Origin: Adiantum capillus-veneris
Lineage: Eukaryota; Streptophyta; Polypodiopsida; Polypodiales; Pteridaceae
Assembly: GCA_014529385.2 (NCBI GenBank)
Contig: CM043945.1
Location: 3,134,312 to 3,198,311, forward strand
Direction of reading: 5' to 3'
DNA length: 64,000 bases
The position numbers and the translations under genes are program-made. The notes under the pieces are model-generated. The model made no database searches and was not told the origin of the DNA. It saw only the letters and a list, made by a program, of their open reading frames with translations. The first letter of the stretch is position 1. Every line of letters starts with the position of its first letter. This document shows positions 52,967 through 63,892 of the stretch, piece after piece.

Positions 52967-53763
52967 CTGCGATCCATCATAGAAGCTTTGAGGATATGGT
53001 TGACCATTACACCACAGATCCGGACTTTACCGATGTTTTTACTCGGATACAGAATGGAGAGACAATTCCAGGATATTCCATACGGGATGGCTACTTGATG
53101 AAGAAAACAATGTTGTGTGTCACACAACCTTTGAGGGAAAAAGTCTTGACAGAGTGCCACTGTCCACCATTTACGCATCACCGCGACATCGATACCACCT
53201 TGAAGGAGGTAGAGCGTATTTCTTTTGCCCGAGACGCAAGAAGGATGTGGATGACTTTGTTCGCAGTTTTTTAGTATGCCAAAAGGTCAAGTTTGACAGT
53301 CATAAGGCACAAGGATTACTACAGCATTTACCCATTCCCACCTGCCCCTGGAAAGTATTGCAATGGATTTCATCGTTGATCTCCCAAAGACAGAGAGTGG
53401 GCACGATGGCATTTTGACTGTCATCGACAGATTTAGCAAGCAAGCTCACTTTATTCCAGTGAAGAAAACAGTGAAGCCGGACCATTTAGCGAGACTGTTC
53501 ATTGCACAGATATTTCGGTTACATGGCATGCCTGAGAAAATAGTCTCTGACAGAGATCCCCGATTCACGAGTTTGTTTTGGAGGGCTATTTGGGAGAACA
53601 TTGGCACACGATTGCAGTTCTCGTCATCTTTCCACCCGCAGACAAAAAGGCAATCTGAGATCGCAAATTCAATTGTTTTGGATTTGTTGAAGTCTTACAT
53701 CTTTGATCAAAAGACTCAATGGGATTTTTTTTTGCCTTTGGTGGAATTTGCCTACAATAACAG
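52967..53763 (+). pseudogene. Copy B0: integrase right of the B2 insertion
   Basis: IHHRSFEDMVDHYTTDPDF, GYSIRDGYLMKKTMLC, a frameshift in the zinc-binding part, CQKVKFDSHKAQG, then an undeleted catalytic core: MDFIVDLPKTESGHDGILTV, FSKQAHFIPVKK, VSDRDPRFTSLFW and the QSE Glu, to FAYNN, where an LTR-D begins. Shows the ancestral integrase that B1 and B2 have lost in part. Confidence 0.85.
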
Positions 53764-53878
53764 TGTCACAAACTGGTGACGTCGACATGCTGACGTGGTA
53801 GCCAACGGAAAATCCGTTGCAAAACGCGTTGACATGTTGACGTGGCAAGTTGTACGGACGGCAGTATGGATGCTCCTT
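53764..53878 (+). repeat. LTR-D fragment
   Basis: TGTCACAAACTGGTGACG matches the start of the solo LTR-D at 63223. It is cut after 115 bases by the LTR of A-IV. Confidence 0.6.
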
Positions 53879-55111
53879 TGTCACGTGACACATCCAATCC
53901 TATGTGTCCGTGGACAAGCTACAGCATAACAAGGGTTCCGTCAGTCCAGTCAGTCTAGATTAGAAGTGATCTGGCACTTTTGTGAGTCTATTCGCAGACC
54001 GTGCATGCCCAGTCACTTAGAATAGATGCATAGCCTTTGGTTGCACACAGCATGATCATAAGCATTCCGATCAGAATCCATCAGAATCAGTCAGGGGAAT
54101 TTTCGAGTAATTTTTAGCCTATTTTTCCTATTTTTGACATTTTTCACTTATTAATTTAAGTGACTTTTGTTGGGAACTGAGTAGGGCAAATTGGGTAAGA
54201 TAATATATAAGAAAACCAAAGCGAGCACTTTCTGGCAGAAGAGGCAACAGGAGCTTGGCTCAACAGGCACCTTCTCAGCAAGACCGGCAGGACTCCATAG
54301 CGTTTTCAGCCATCAAGACCAATCCAGCGTTTTCTGCAGCAGACAAGCCTTGGCGTTTTTGCAGCAGATCATCTAGCGTTTGCAGAACTCCTAGATCAGC
54401 CTAGCGTTTTTGCAATTGCAAGCCATCCGGCGACGGCAACAGATTTTCAGCCCTAGCGTTTTTGCATCTGCCAAACACCTCGGCGGTTTTGCAGATCTTC
54501 GCAACAGAATCAGCCCATAGACCAGCGTTTTCAGTTTTCAGCACTTAGCATTCGCAGAAGAACCCCCGAACCTTGCAGATCTCACCTTCCCGCAACAGTT
54601 CCTCGCTGCACGGTTAGATCTAGCGAAGTTTGCAGTTTCAGCCCGGAAAACGCAGATTTCAGCATCTGCGTTTTCAGCCCGTCGTCGTCGCATCATCGTC
54701 ATCGACATCGTCACCGACATAGAGTCAGAATTCAACAGATAAAGATTTGCAGATTTCAGCCATTAGCACTTTCAGATTTCAGCCCGTCTCGACGTTGTCC
54801 TCATCGTCGTTGACATCGTCGGCAAGTCCAAGCATTGTAGAGATTTGTGCAATCAATAGTAGACCACTCTCACCGACGAGAGTGGGGCCTTCGGAGGAGG
54901 GTTTTACAACATCTATGGTGTCGTATTTCTCTTCTCTCTCCATCTCTCAGTCTCAAACACTTTCACGCAGCGTCCATCCACTTGTTTGTGATCATAAAAC
55001 TCTCTCATTAAGAACGGAAGGCTCTCCCTTCTGTAAGAATAAAAGGAACCTTGAGCACACTACAAAACACTCATCTTGAGAAAAGCAACATTCATTCCGC
55101 TGCACTTTACA
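53879..55111 (+). repeat. 5' LTR of A-IV
   Basis: Most diverged LTR-A copy here, with extra GCGTTTT/TTTCAGCC words between 54300 and 54790. Confidence 0.92.
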
Positions 55112-55661
55112 TTGGTATCAGAGCTTTGGCAGTGTTCTGTATCACTCAAGGAAAGAACCACAAGCACCACATAATTTTTTTTGCTTGTTGAGGTCGCACG
55201 AACCCAAGTTCGCTTGGGCGTGTCGATTCCTAATCGTGGTTTGAAGAGTGACAGGAATCCCAGGAAAGAAGGGCTTGTCCAGCCTCCCCTTGTGCCTCTT
55301 TTCACTCATTGAGAGCAGACCGTGCACTTAGTGGCCGGCCAATCGACGTGAGGTGGGAAAAAGCAACCTTGGTGTGAGCGCAAGGCCGCCAAGGGGTACG
55401 CCCGCGGAAAAGAGTAGAACTCGGGTGAAGAGAAGATCCTTCTCAAACACAGATTGCAAGCAAAAGAAGACCCTCAAGAACCTTAAGAACCTCAAGACCT
55501 CAAGAACCCCAAGAACCAAGACCCGCAAGAACCCAAGTTCCTCGTGAACTTAAGAACCCAAGACTCCCAAGAACCCAAGTTCCTCGTGAACTTAAGAACC
55601 CAAGGCCACAAGAACCCACAAGAACCCACGACTTCAATGGATGGTCATCACTCGAAGCGGA

Positions 55662-56012
55662 ATGGATACTTCGCTTAGAGGTGATGAGCATGAGAGAGGC
55701 GAAGAAGAATTTTCCCCACCAGGAGGTTTTTCCGACCCTCCCCCTTCCCTATCTACGCCAAAGATTGCACCAGATCCTATGACGCTTTTCGACAAGATGG
55801 TGATGGACATGAATTTAGAACGCGAAGCACGAAAAGTAGAAAGAGAAGCAGAAAGAAAGGCCTACAAAGAACAAAGGGCAGCCATAGATCGTGAATACGA
55901 AGAAGAAAAGGCAGCCATAAGGCGTGAAGCCAAAGAAAGACAAGCGGAATTTGATCGCGAGAACAAAGCAAGAAAAGAGAAGAGCGACCAACACATGAAA
56001 GATTTCTTGTGA
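55662..56012 (+). CDS. A-IV gag-like N-terminus with coiled coil
   Basis: ATG at 55662: MDTSLRGDEHERGEEEFSP, then about 75 residues of highly charged coiled coil (KVEREAERKAYKEQ, DREYEEEKAAIRREAKER, QAEFDRENKARKEK) ending HMKDFL and TGA. No capsid or knuckle. Confidence 0.65.
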   Translation: MDTSLRGDEHERGEEEFSPPGGFSDPPPSLSTPKIAPDPMTLFDKMVMDMNLEREARKVEREAERKAYKEQRAAIDREYEEEKAAIRREAKERQAEFDRENKARKEKSDQHMKDFL

Positions 56013-56102
56013 CTCTTTTCTATTGTGCAGGCGTAGTTTGCACAAAATCAGGAATAGGAGACTCTCTCAGTCTCTTCCTCTCCAAGGCATAATACACATG
56101 AT

Positions 56103-56438
56103 TTGCATGATGATAAGCATGATGATTTAAATGATATACCACATTGCGTGGGGCCCGACCCGAATCAGATGAACGAAAGTACAAAACTTTGCCGCTCTTG
56201 GGGCAAACTGAAAGATAAAGAAGCCCTCATTTTCTTTGATGGAGGAGCCAAGGCTGACTTCTTTTCACTTGAATTGGCGGCTCGACTTGGAATTACGTCC
56301 GACAAGCTGAGGCCACAGACGGAGGCAGTTCTAGCGGCACCCAGTTGCCATTACACCGATCATTGGCAAACTTTGTTTGCAATGTTAGGGGTGTTTAGGG
56401 CACGAGGACTTCTACGTAATGCCCTCAGGAGGTTGTGA
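56103..56438 (+). pseudogene. In-frame A-IV/B3 chimeric ORF: His/Asp repeat joined to B protease
   Basis: MHDDKHDDLND from A-IV is followed directly by IPHCVGPDPNQMNE and SWGKLKDKEALIFFDGGAKADFFSLELAARLG from a B element. The protease motif reads Asp-Gly-Gly. The frame is lost after residue about 70. This is a recombination joint, not a family trait. Confidence 0.7.
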
Positions 56439-56904
56439 CGTCCTATTAGGAATCCCTTGGTACCACAAGCACAACGTTGTGATTGACTATCAGAGTACTA
56501 AAGCAACTTTTGATAAATGTAGGGCGAGAGAGATAGTACTTGGTGAAATTCAGTTTCTTTACTCGATTTTTCTTGAACGAACTGAATGATGATTGAAGGT
56601 TGAATATGTTTGACCTCGAAAAGAAACAACAAGATTTTTCTGCAATAGAGGCTGACCGTTTCTCTGAAGGCATATAAAGCGAGTTACCTCCTTTACGACA
56701 TGAAGATCACATGATTGATTTGTGGTAGTACACCACCGAACTGGCCAGTGTTATCCGAGGCCAAGATAAAGAAACAATGAACCACAGATTTCCACATTAC
56801 GAGGATCGATGATATACTCGACAGACTTCAGAATTCTACTTGCCGAATTGATATGAAGAAGTGATTATCATCAGATCTGTATTGCTCCTGGAGACATCTA
56901 TAAG

Positions 56905-57073
56905 TGTTGGGATTAAAGCCCAAGTGGCCTCTTATACGATATGGCCGCCCGCCTGCCTAACTCACTTATCACTAACTCTTTGTATATACTCACTTATACT
57001 TTTGTGGATAATAAGGTTTTGGGAGATAACCCTTCAAAACTGTTCTCTGTTGCGTACTGTGCATCTGTGTGTA

Positions 57074-57137
<64 letters not shown>

Positions 57138-57166
57138 GTCGATCCACGCTCCGCTCCGCGACTTCA
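56905..57166 (+). repeat. 5' LTR of copia element C
   Basis: 262 bases including a (GT)n run at about 57078-57135. Confidence 0.93.
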
Positions 57167-57180
57167 ATTGGTATCAGAGC

Positions 57181-58183
57181 CTTGGTTCAGTGTCGTTTTT
57201 GCGTAATCGCGCGCGCGCACTTTTCAGGCAGATTCTGGATCCGAAGCTTGGAAATTCACACTCGGCGTTTCGGGAACATTTCCAGTAGGTGACCTGGGTG
57301 ACCTGAGGTTTTACCCCCCTTTCGAAGCCATTTATGCCCTCAAAATTTCGTTTTGAGCACTACAGCAGAAGATAGGTTTCAGCCACAAAGAAACCCGTCT
57401 TGTGTAGATTGGCAAGCAGAAGGTGGTCGGCATCAATATCGGCATCGACATACATCACTCATTAGTCTTCAGAGCATCATCTATAGACTAGGTACACATA
57501 TATATCATCAGATATATATATATTGCAGTCTGCATTGCTACTTCTTGTGCTTGCCAGGTTCCAGGGGAGGTGTGGCCATACGATGGCTTGACACCACTGG
57601 CATGTATTGCAGATTGATGTACTTTGATTGTGGGTCTGCTAGTTGTGAGTCACGCTAGCAGACAGACCGCCGTAGCGGTCATAGGACAGTGATTGGCCTA
57701 TTGTAGGATGTATGCCAATCACTGGGGGCTGGGTTACCCAGTGTGAGGTGGATTAGGTTGCTGGAGTTCCCCTCTACACGCATCCTCTTCGGCGACTTTT
57801 ATCCCATAGGATGTATGACTTTGTGTAGACACTGGATTGCATCTTATGCGTCAGGCCGTTGAGGCATTGTTCAGGGTTCAGTCTTGAGACAGATACAGGT
57901 TCTGTCATCGCCCAGACAGGAGACAGTGTATGCTTACAGGACAACATATTACAGAGATTTTTGAATTCGTCACTGGTCAGCTATTTATGATTGTTTTTTG
58001 AACTATCTTTTGGTTCCCAGAGCTCAGTTTACAGGGGAGACTCTGTCAAAATTTTTCAAAATACTGACAGTTCTTGAGGAGAGGTGTTCAACTTGTTGAT
58101 TACAACTTGTTTACTGTGTACAGAGGCCAGTTTACATGGGAAACTCTGTCGGATTTTTCCCAGGAGTAAACAGTTTGGCAGAT
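57181..58183 (+). other. Untranslated leader of copia element C
   Basis: About 1 kb without a long ORF between PBS and gag. Nothing else was recognised. Confidence 0.6.
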
Positions 58184-59240
58184 ATAGCATCTTCTTAAAG
58201 TGAGACTCTTTACAACATAAAGAAGCTGGATGGCACAAACTTTCTATTATGGAAGAACCAGATTTGACAGGTTTTGGTGCAGAAAAAACAAGTGAAGCCA
58301 CTGAAGCTCAAAGAGGAGAGACCAGAAGATATGTCTGAAGATGAGTGGGAAGAGCTTGACGAGTTAGCTTGTTCCACAATCATGCTGACACTGGCAAAAA
58401 ATGTTTACTTCAACGTAGCAGAAGAGACTACAACATATGGCGTATGGCAAAAGCTATGTGGTATGTACGAGAAACAAAGTGCTGCTTCTCAGATTTACTG
58501 GCTCAAGAAATTGGTGGATTTGAAGATGAAGGAAGGGACAGCCATGTCAAATCATCTCAATGAATTTCATACAATTTTCAGCCAGTTAACAGCACATGAG
58601 ATAGTCTTTCCAGATTAAGTGAAGGCTATGTTTCTCTTAATCACTTTGCCAGACAGTTGGGATACTTTTCGTACAGCGTTAAGTAATTCTGTCGCACCAG
58701 AAGGTCTTACAAGTGCCAATGTAGAAGGCAGCTTGCTCACTGAGGAAGTGAACAGGAAGAACATTGACAAAGGCAAAGGCAATAGTGCTTTGGTCGTTCG
58801 AGGAAGACAACAGTCTAAAGAGAAGAAGGGTAAGAAGGCACAAAATCGAAGTAAGTCTCGTGACTCGAAGTCAAAGGATGACATAGAATGCTACCATTGT
58901 GGCAAGAAGGGTCACATGAAACGAGACTGTACGAAGTGGAAACAAGAAAAAGGCAAAACAAAGAGTTCTGAGCAAGATGAAAAGAAGAGTTCAGTGAAGA
59001 TTGAAGAGGTGAATGTCACAGGATCTGGTTCAGACAGTGATTCTGGTATAGCAACTGGTGACATCTTCCTCACAAGCAATCTTGATTCTGTTTTCTTGAC
59101 TGCAGAGGATGGACATGCTATGAGTGATTGGATTATCGACTCAGGGGCATCTTTACATGTTTCTCCGCACAAAGAGTGGTTTACATCATATGTGGCTACT
59201 AAAGCTATGTCAGACTTGGCAATGAGCAGGTTTGTGACAT
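58184..59240 (+). pseudogene. Copia gag, zinc knuckle and protease
   Basis: The frame begins where ATG is expected (ATA at 58184), then a TAA (58196), NIKKLDGTNFLLWKNQI, TGA (58265), gag helices (WEELDELACSTIMLTLAKN, VWQKLCGMYEKQSA), TAA (58616), FLLITLPDSWDTFRTAL, knuckle CYHCGKKGHMKRDC and protease WIIDSGASLHVSPHKEWF with the normal Asp-Ser-Gly. A frameshift at about 59240 follows. Most lesions are single transitions. Confidence 0.85.
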
Positions 59241-59247
59241 ACTTGGA

Positions 59248-60661
59248 GTGGGAGATGTGCAGTTGAAGTTTCAGAATGGCTCTTCTTTATGGCTCAAGAA
59301 TGTTAGACATGTTCCAACAATCCGAAAGAGCTTGATCAGTACAGGGAAGTTGGATGATGCGGGTTATGTGACAGTTTTTGGGAACAGCGCTTGGAAGATC
59401 TCCAAAGGTTCGATGACTGTAGCACATGGTAGCAAGTCAGGAACTCTGTACACTTTACATGTTTCAGAGATTAAAAACCATGTAATTAATGTGATTGAGC
59501 AGCCAAGTGTGTCACTGTGGCATCGTAGGCTGGGACATATGTCAAAAAGAGGAATGGAAATACTCTCATTATGGTTATTTGCCTGGCTTTTCATTTCAAG
59601 ATTTCAAGTTTTGTGAGCATTGTGTTTATGGTAAGCAAACACAGGAACCGCACAGGTCAAAGAGGAATCGTAGGGACGAACGGTTAGCTCTTGTGCACAG
59701 TGATCTATACGGACCAATGCCTAGTTTGTCACTAGGAGGAGCAGTGTACTTTTGTACATTCATAGATGACTATTCTCGCAAAGTATGGGTTTACTTCTTG
59801 AAGCACAAGGATGAGGTGCTCAAGGTCTTTAAGACATTCTTGCAGCTTGTGGAGAATCAGAGTGGTCAGAAGCTGAAGTGCTTGAGAATTGACAATGGTG
59901 GAGAGTACGTTTCCAAAGCTTTTCAAGACTTTTGTGAAGCAAAAGGGATTAAGCGGGAACTTACTGCAGCATATAATCCTTCACAGAATGGGGTTGCAGA
60001 ACGTATGAATAGGACCATACAAGAGAAGGTTAGAAGCATGTTGTCAAATGCTGAGTTGCCGGATGGATTTTGGGCAGAAGCAGTGGCTACAGCAGTCCAT
60101 TTGATCAACAGGTCTCCTAGTAGGGTTCTGGATAAGAGTGCAGTGGCCGAGATGCTATGGACAGGCAAGGCACCTTCGTATAAGCATCTCAGAGTCTTTG
60201 GTTGTGAAGCTTATAGCTATATTCCTAAGGAGTTCAGGAATAAGTTAGAACCAAAGAGCAAGAAGTGTATATTTCTTGGCTACGGAGAATCGGGCGAGAT
60301 GGGTTACCGGCTTTGGGATCCTGAGTCCAAAAAACTTATTCGTAGCAATGATGTGCATTTCAATGAAGCCAAGTTTCACGCTAAGCCAGAGAAGACAGAG
60401 GAGATCAGTAGAGTTGTCTTCAGGGAAGATGGACCTAGTGCTAGCACATCAAGACAGCATGGTCAGGCTCAGGAACAACCTATAGTGGCTAGAGAGGTAG
60501 AATCAGCTATGGTGAGACGTTCTGAGCGTGTCTCCAAACCACCTGATCGTTATGTGCCATCTCTAAATTATGTCATGCTCACAGATTGCGGAGAACCATC
60601 TTGTTACAAGAAAGCATTACAAGTGGTTGACTCGAAAAAATGGCAGTTGGCCATGGAGTGA
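59248..60661 (+). pseudogene. Copia protease end, pre-integrase zinc domain and integrase
   Basis: FQNGSSLWLKNVRHVPTIRK, LWHRRLGHMSKRGM, a frameshift at about 59580, then CEHCVYGKQ, VHSDLYGPM (Asp), FIDDYSRKVWVYFLK, RIDNGGEYVSKAF (Asp) and NGVAERMNRTI (Glu). The catalytic triad is complete. Ends at a TGA (60659) where the normal protein continues into RT. Confidence 0.88.
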
Positions 60662-61243
60662 GAGATGACAGCTCTGCATAAAAACCAGACATGGAAGCTA
60701 GTTAAATTACCACAGGGCAAAAAGGCTCTACCTTGTAAATGGGTTTACAGGTATAAGATCACCGCTCATGATAGTCAGCCAAAGTACAAAGCAAGGCTTG
60801 TTGCCAAGGGCTTTAAGCAAGAACAAGGCATTGACTTTGATGAAGTCTTTTCTCCAGTGGTCGAGATGACTACATTGAGATGCTTTCTTGCATTGGTTGC
60901 TATATTGGATTTGGTGTTGCACCAAATGGATGTCAAGACAGCGTTCTTGCATGGTGATTTAGATGTGGAAATTTACATGCAACAGCCAGAAGGGTTTGTT
61001 GAGAAAGGCATGGAACATTTGGTATGCCAGTTGTTAAAGAGTCTTTATGGCTTAAAACAATCACCGAGGGCATGGTACCATAAGTTCCACCAGTTTATGC
61101 TTTCTCACGGCTACAAACGTAGTGAGTTCGATCACTGTCTATATACAAAGAAGGCTAAGGATGGCAGTTGGCTGATCCTTATTTTGTATGTGGATGACAT
61201 GTTGATTGCTGGCAAACACTTTTGGAAGAAATTTCAGCTTTGA
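60662..61243 (+). pseudogene. Copia reverse transcriptase, first part
   Basis: In frame with the integrase ORF across the TGA: EMTALHKNQTWKLV, CKWVYRYKI, ARLVAKGFKQEQGIDFDEVFSPV, HQMDVKTAFLHGDL, LKQSPRAWYHKF and catalytic LYVDDMLIAG. A one-base frameshift at about 61222 follows. Confidence 0.9.
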
Positions 61244-62148
61244 AGTCAAAGATGGCAAAATCATTTGACATGAAAGACATGGGTGAGGCAAGTCATATAC
61301 TCGGTATGCGCATTGAGAGAGACAGATCAAAGAAGTTGATTTGGTTATCTCAAACAGAGTATATTGACAAGGTTTTGCAACGTTTCAATATGGAGAAGGG
61401 AAAGGCATTGAGTGTTCCATTGCCACCATATGTGAAACTTAGCAAACAAGATTATCCTGTGTCTGAGGAAGAAAAGGCTGAAATGGATAAGATTCCATAT
61501 GCGTCTGCAGTGGGTAGTTTGATGTATGCAACGATTGCTACACGTCCGGATATTGCATTTGCAGTGGGAGTGGTTAGCAGATATATGTCAAATCCCGGCA
61601 AGAAACATTGGGAGGCAGTGAAAAGTATCATGAGATACTTAAAACATACAAAGAGTATGCACATATGCTATGGTAGTCAGGATTTGAGTGTCAGAGGATA
61701 CACTGACTCAGATTATGCAGGAGACTTGGATAAGAGGAGATCTACATCAGGCTATGTCTTTACATTGGCTGGAGGTGCCATATCATGGTGATCTCGATTA
61801 CAAGATTGTGTTACACAGTCTACTACTGAAGCTGAGTATGTTGCAGCAAATGAGGCATACAAAGAAGTTATTTGGCTTGGTAGATTGGTAGCAGACTTGG
61901 GAATCAATGCAGATATGCTAGAGTTATATTGTCATAGTCAAAGTGCTATACAATTGGCAAAGAATCGAGTGTTCCATTCAAAGACTAAGCATATTGATGT
62001 GAAATATCACTTCATTAGGGAAGTACTTGAAGACAAGCAGATACAACTGTTGAAGATCCACACCAAGGACAATCCTGTTGATCTACTCACAAAGGGACTT
62101 CCAGGAGAGGGCTTTGTGCATTGTCGTGAGTTATTGGGCATTGGATAG
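61222..62148 (+). pseudogene. Copia RT C-terminus and RNase H
   Basis: EEISALKSKMAKSFDMKDMG, LGMRIERDR, YASAVGSLMYATIATRPDI; RNase H YTDSDYAGD, then TGA (61789-61791), TEAEYVAANEA, CHSQSAIQLAKN and TKHIDVKYHFIRE. The third catalytic position reads His (CHS) where the family has Asp (CDS). Ends with a normal C-terminus DNPVDLLTKGL. Confidence 0.88.
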
Positions 62149-62232
62149 ATGGCAGCGATGTAAATCTTTGTACATTTATGTTCATAGATTTACAGTTACT
62201 TAAAGTGCCACATTGGACTTTAAGTGGGAGGT

Positions 62233-62407
62233 TGTTGGGATTAAAGCCCAAGTGGCCTCTTAAACGATATGGCCGCCCGCCCGCCCGCCTAACTCACTTA
62301 TCACTAACTCTTTGTATATACTCACTTATACTTTTGTGAATAATAAGGTTTTGGGAGATAACCCTTCAAAACTATTCTTTGTTGCGTACTGTGTATCTCT
62401 GTGTATC

Positions 62408-62451
<44 letters not shown>

Positions 62452-62480
62452 GTCGATCCACGCTCCGCTCCGCGACTTCA
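62233..62480 (+). repeat. 3' LTR of copia element C
   Basis: 248 bases; shorter (GT)n run (about 62410-62449) than in the 5' LTR, and one more CCGC unit near 62277. Confidence 0.93.
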
Positions 62481-62485
62481 ATAAG

Positions 62486-63222
62486 ACAACTTTCAAGACG
62501 ACTTTTTGGATTTTCAGAGAATACCGATCATTTGTGGACACTAAGGAAGCATAAATTGCTTATACATGTGAAAAAGAGCGAGTTTTTCTTGCCTGACGTA
62601 CATTTCTTGGGACACATTGTCTCAACAGAAAAAGTATATATAGATCTGGCAAAAAATGACACTGTCCGCGATTGGCCTGACTTGAAGAATGTTCATGAAG
62701 TTAGAAACTTCTTGGGCTTGTGTTCTTACTACTGGTGGTTCATCCCCTTTGCATATTCTGACACAGAAAGGAGTCCCTTTCTCGTGGGGACCCACAGAGG
62801 TGACTGCCTTTCATACATTGAAAGAGAAATTGACTACGGGACCAATTTTGACTTTGTCGGATTTGCAAAATTCATTCGAAGTATATTGGGATGCTTGTGG
62901 TCGTAGTTTGGGTGCGGTCTTAATGCAAGAAGGCCATGTCATTGCCTATGAGAGCCAATTGTTTTCAAGGCCGGAATTGACAGCACACATTTATGAGAAA
63001 GAGCTTTTGGCAGTTATCCATGCTCTTACTCAGTGGCGACATTACCTACTCGGAGCCGATTTTACGGTCTTCATCGATCATCAGAGTTTACGCTACTTCT
63101 TGTCACAGAAGCAACTTTTGGAAAAGCAGATGCGGTGGGCTAACATCTTGTCACAGTTTCACTTCCAGATTGTCCATGTTCAGGGACATAGAGCTTGGTG
63201 GCAAATGCTTTGTCCCGGAAGC
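62486..63222 (+). pseudogene. B3 RT thumb and RNase H
   Basis: KLLIHVKKSEFFLPDVHFLGHIVS, NVHEVRNFLGLCSYYWWF, then in the next frame VYWDACGRSLGAVLMQEG, IYEKELLAVIHALTQWRHYLLGAD, FIDHQSLRYFLSQKQL and VQGH. Interrupted at 63222 by solo LTR-D; resumes at 63893. Confidence 0.82.
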
Positions 63223-63887
63223 TGTCACAAACTGCTGACGTGTCAAAGCCCTGAAGAAGGGAACCAACTTGCAGATGTTGGCCGAGGGGCCTAAAACCTA
63301 ACAAGAACAAGTAACAGAAGAAGATGTCCTACCAACTTATGGGGACCCCGTCCGATGGGGCCCCAAGTGACATAAAAGAAATAAAGTAGGACCCACACAC
63401 ACACACATTGCGTAGCTGTTGATGACGTGACAGATTTTTGAAAAATACGCTGGCTGATGACGTGGCAAGCTGTACGGATTTCCGCGTTTTGCGGTGGTTG
63501 ATGACATGGCAACTGTACAGATTTCCGTAAATTACGTTGGGCCGCTGACAGATTTTTGGGCATTGCTTTTGGACCAGATGCTTTTGAGTTTGAAGGCTTT
63601 TCACTGTAAACTGCTTTTGGGGCCTAGGGCCTTTAAATATGAGGTTAGGGCTCATTCTCTGGCATGCTTCCTGGAGAAGGTGTAGAGTCTGGAGTACCGG
63701 CTTGTACTGTGTTGATGCAATATAAAGAAATACCGAGAGGGGCGCCAATGTTTGGGGCCAATACTCTCTGGGGTGGAATTCCGCCACTCCGTGTCGTCTC
63801 TCTCTTTCAGTTCAATTGCTATTGAAGTGCTAAAAGCCCTGTTCAGTCTGTTCTTTTCTATTGGCACGTGGTGCTTGTCTTGTGACA
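63223..63887 (+). mobile_element. Solo LTR-D (665 bp)
   Basis: Starts TGTCACAA, ends TTGTGACA (perfect 8-base terminal inverted repeat), flanked by GAAGC on both sides (63218-63222, 63888-63892). Contains TATA-like TTTAAATATG near 63635. No internal coding region; formed by recombination between two LTRs. Confidence 0.88.
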
Positions 63888-63892
63888 GAAGC

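Larger units (their letters stand above)
53879..56135 (+). mobile_element. Element A-IV: 5' LTR and interior, fused to B-family sequence
   Basis: LTR 53879-55111 (TGTCACGTGACA to CTTTACA), PBS 55113-55124, leader with the AAGAACC minisatellite, gag-like N-terminus with coiled coil and the start of the His/Asp repeat. At about 56135 it passes without a gap into B-family protease. The orphan domain, polypurine tract and 3' LTR are not in the window. Confidence 0.88.
56905..62480 (+). mobile_element. Ty1/copia element C
   Basis: LTRs 56905-57166 and 62233-62480 (TGTTGGGATTAAAGCCC to GCGACTTCA), PBS TGGTATCAGAGC at 57169-57180, polypurine tract AAGTGGGAGGT at 62222-62232 and a perfect ATAAG target duplication (56900-56904, 62481-62485). 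Inserted in B3 RT. Order gag-PR-IN-RT-RNase H as in copia elements. The coding region is broken by several stops and three frameshifts. Confidence 0.95.
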
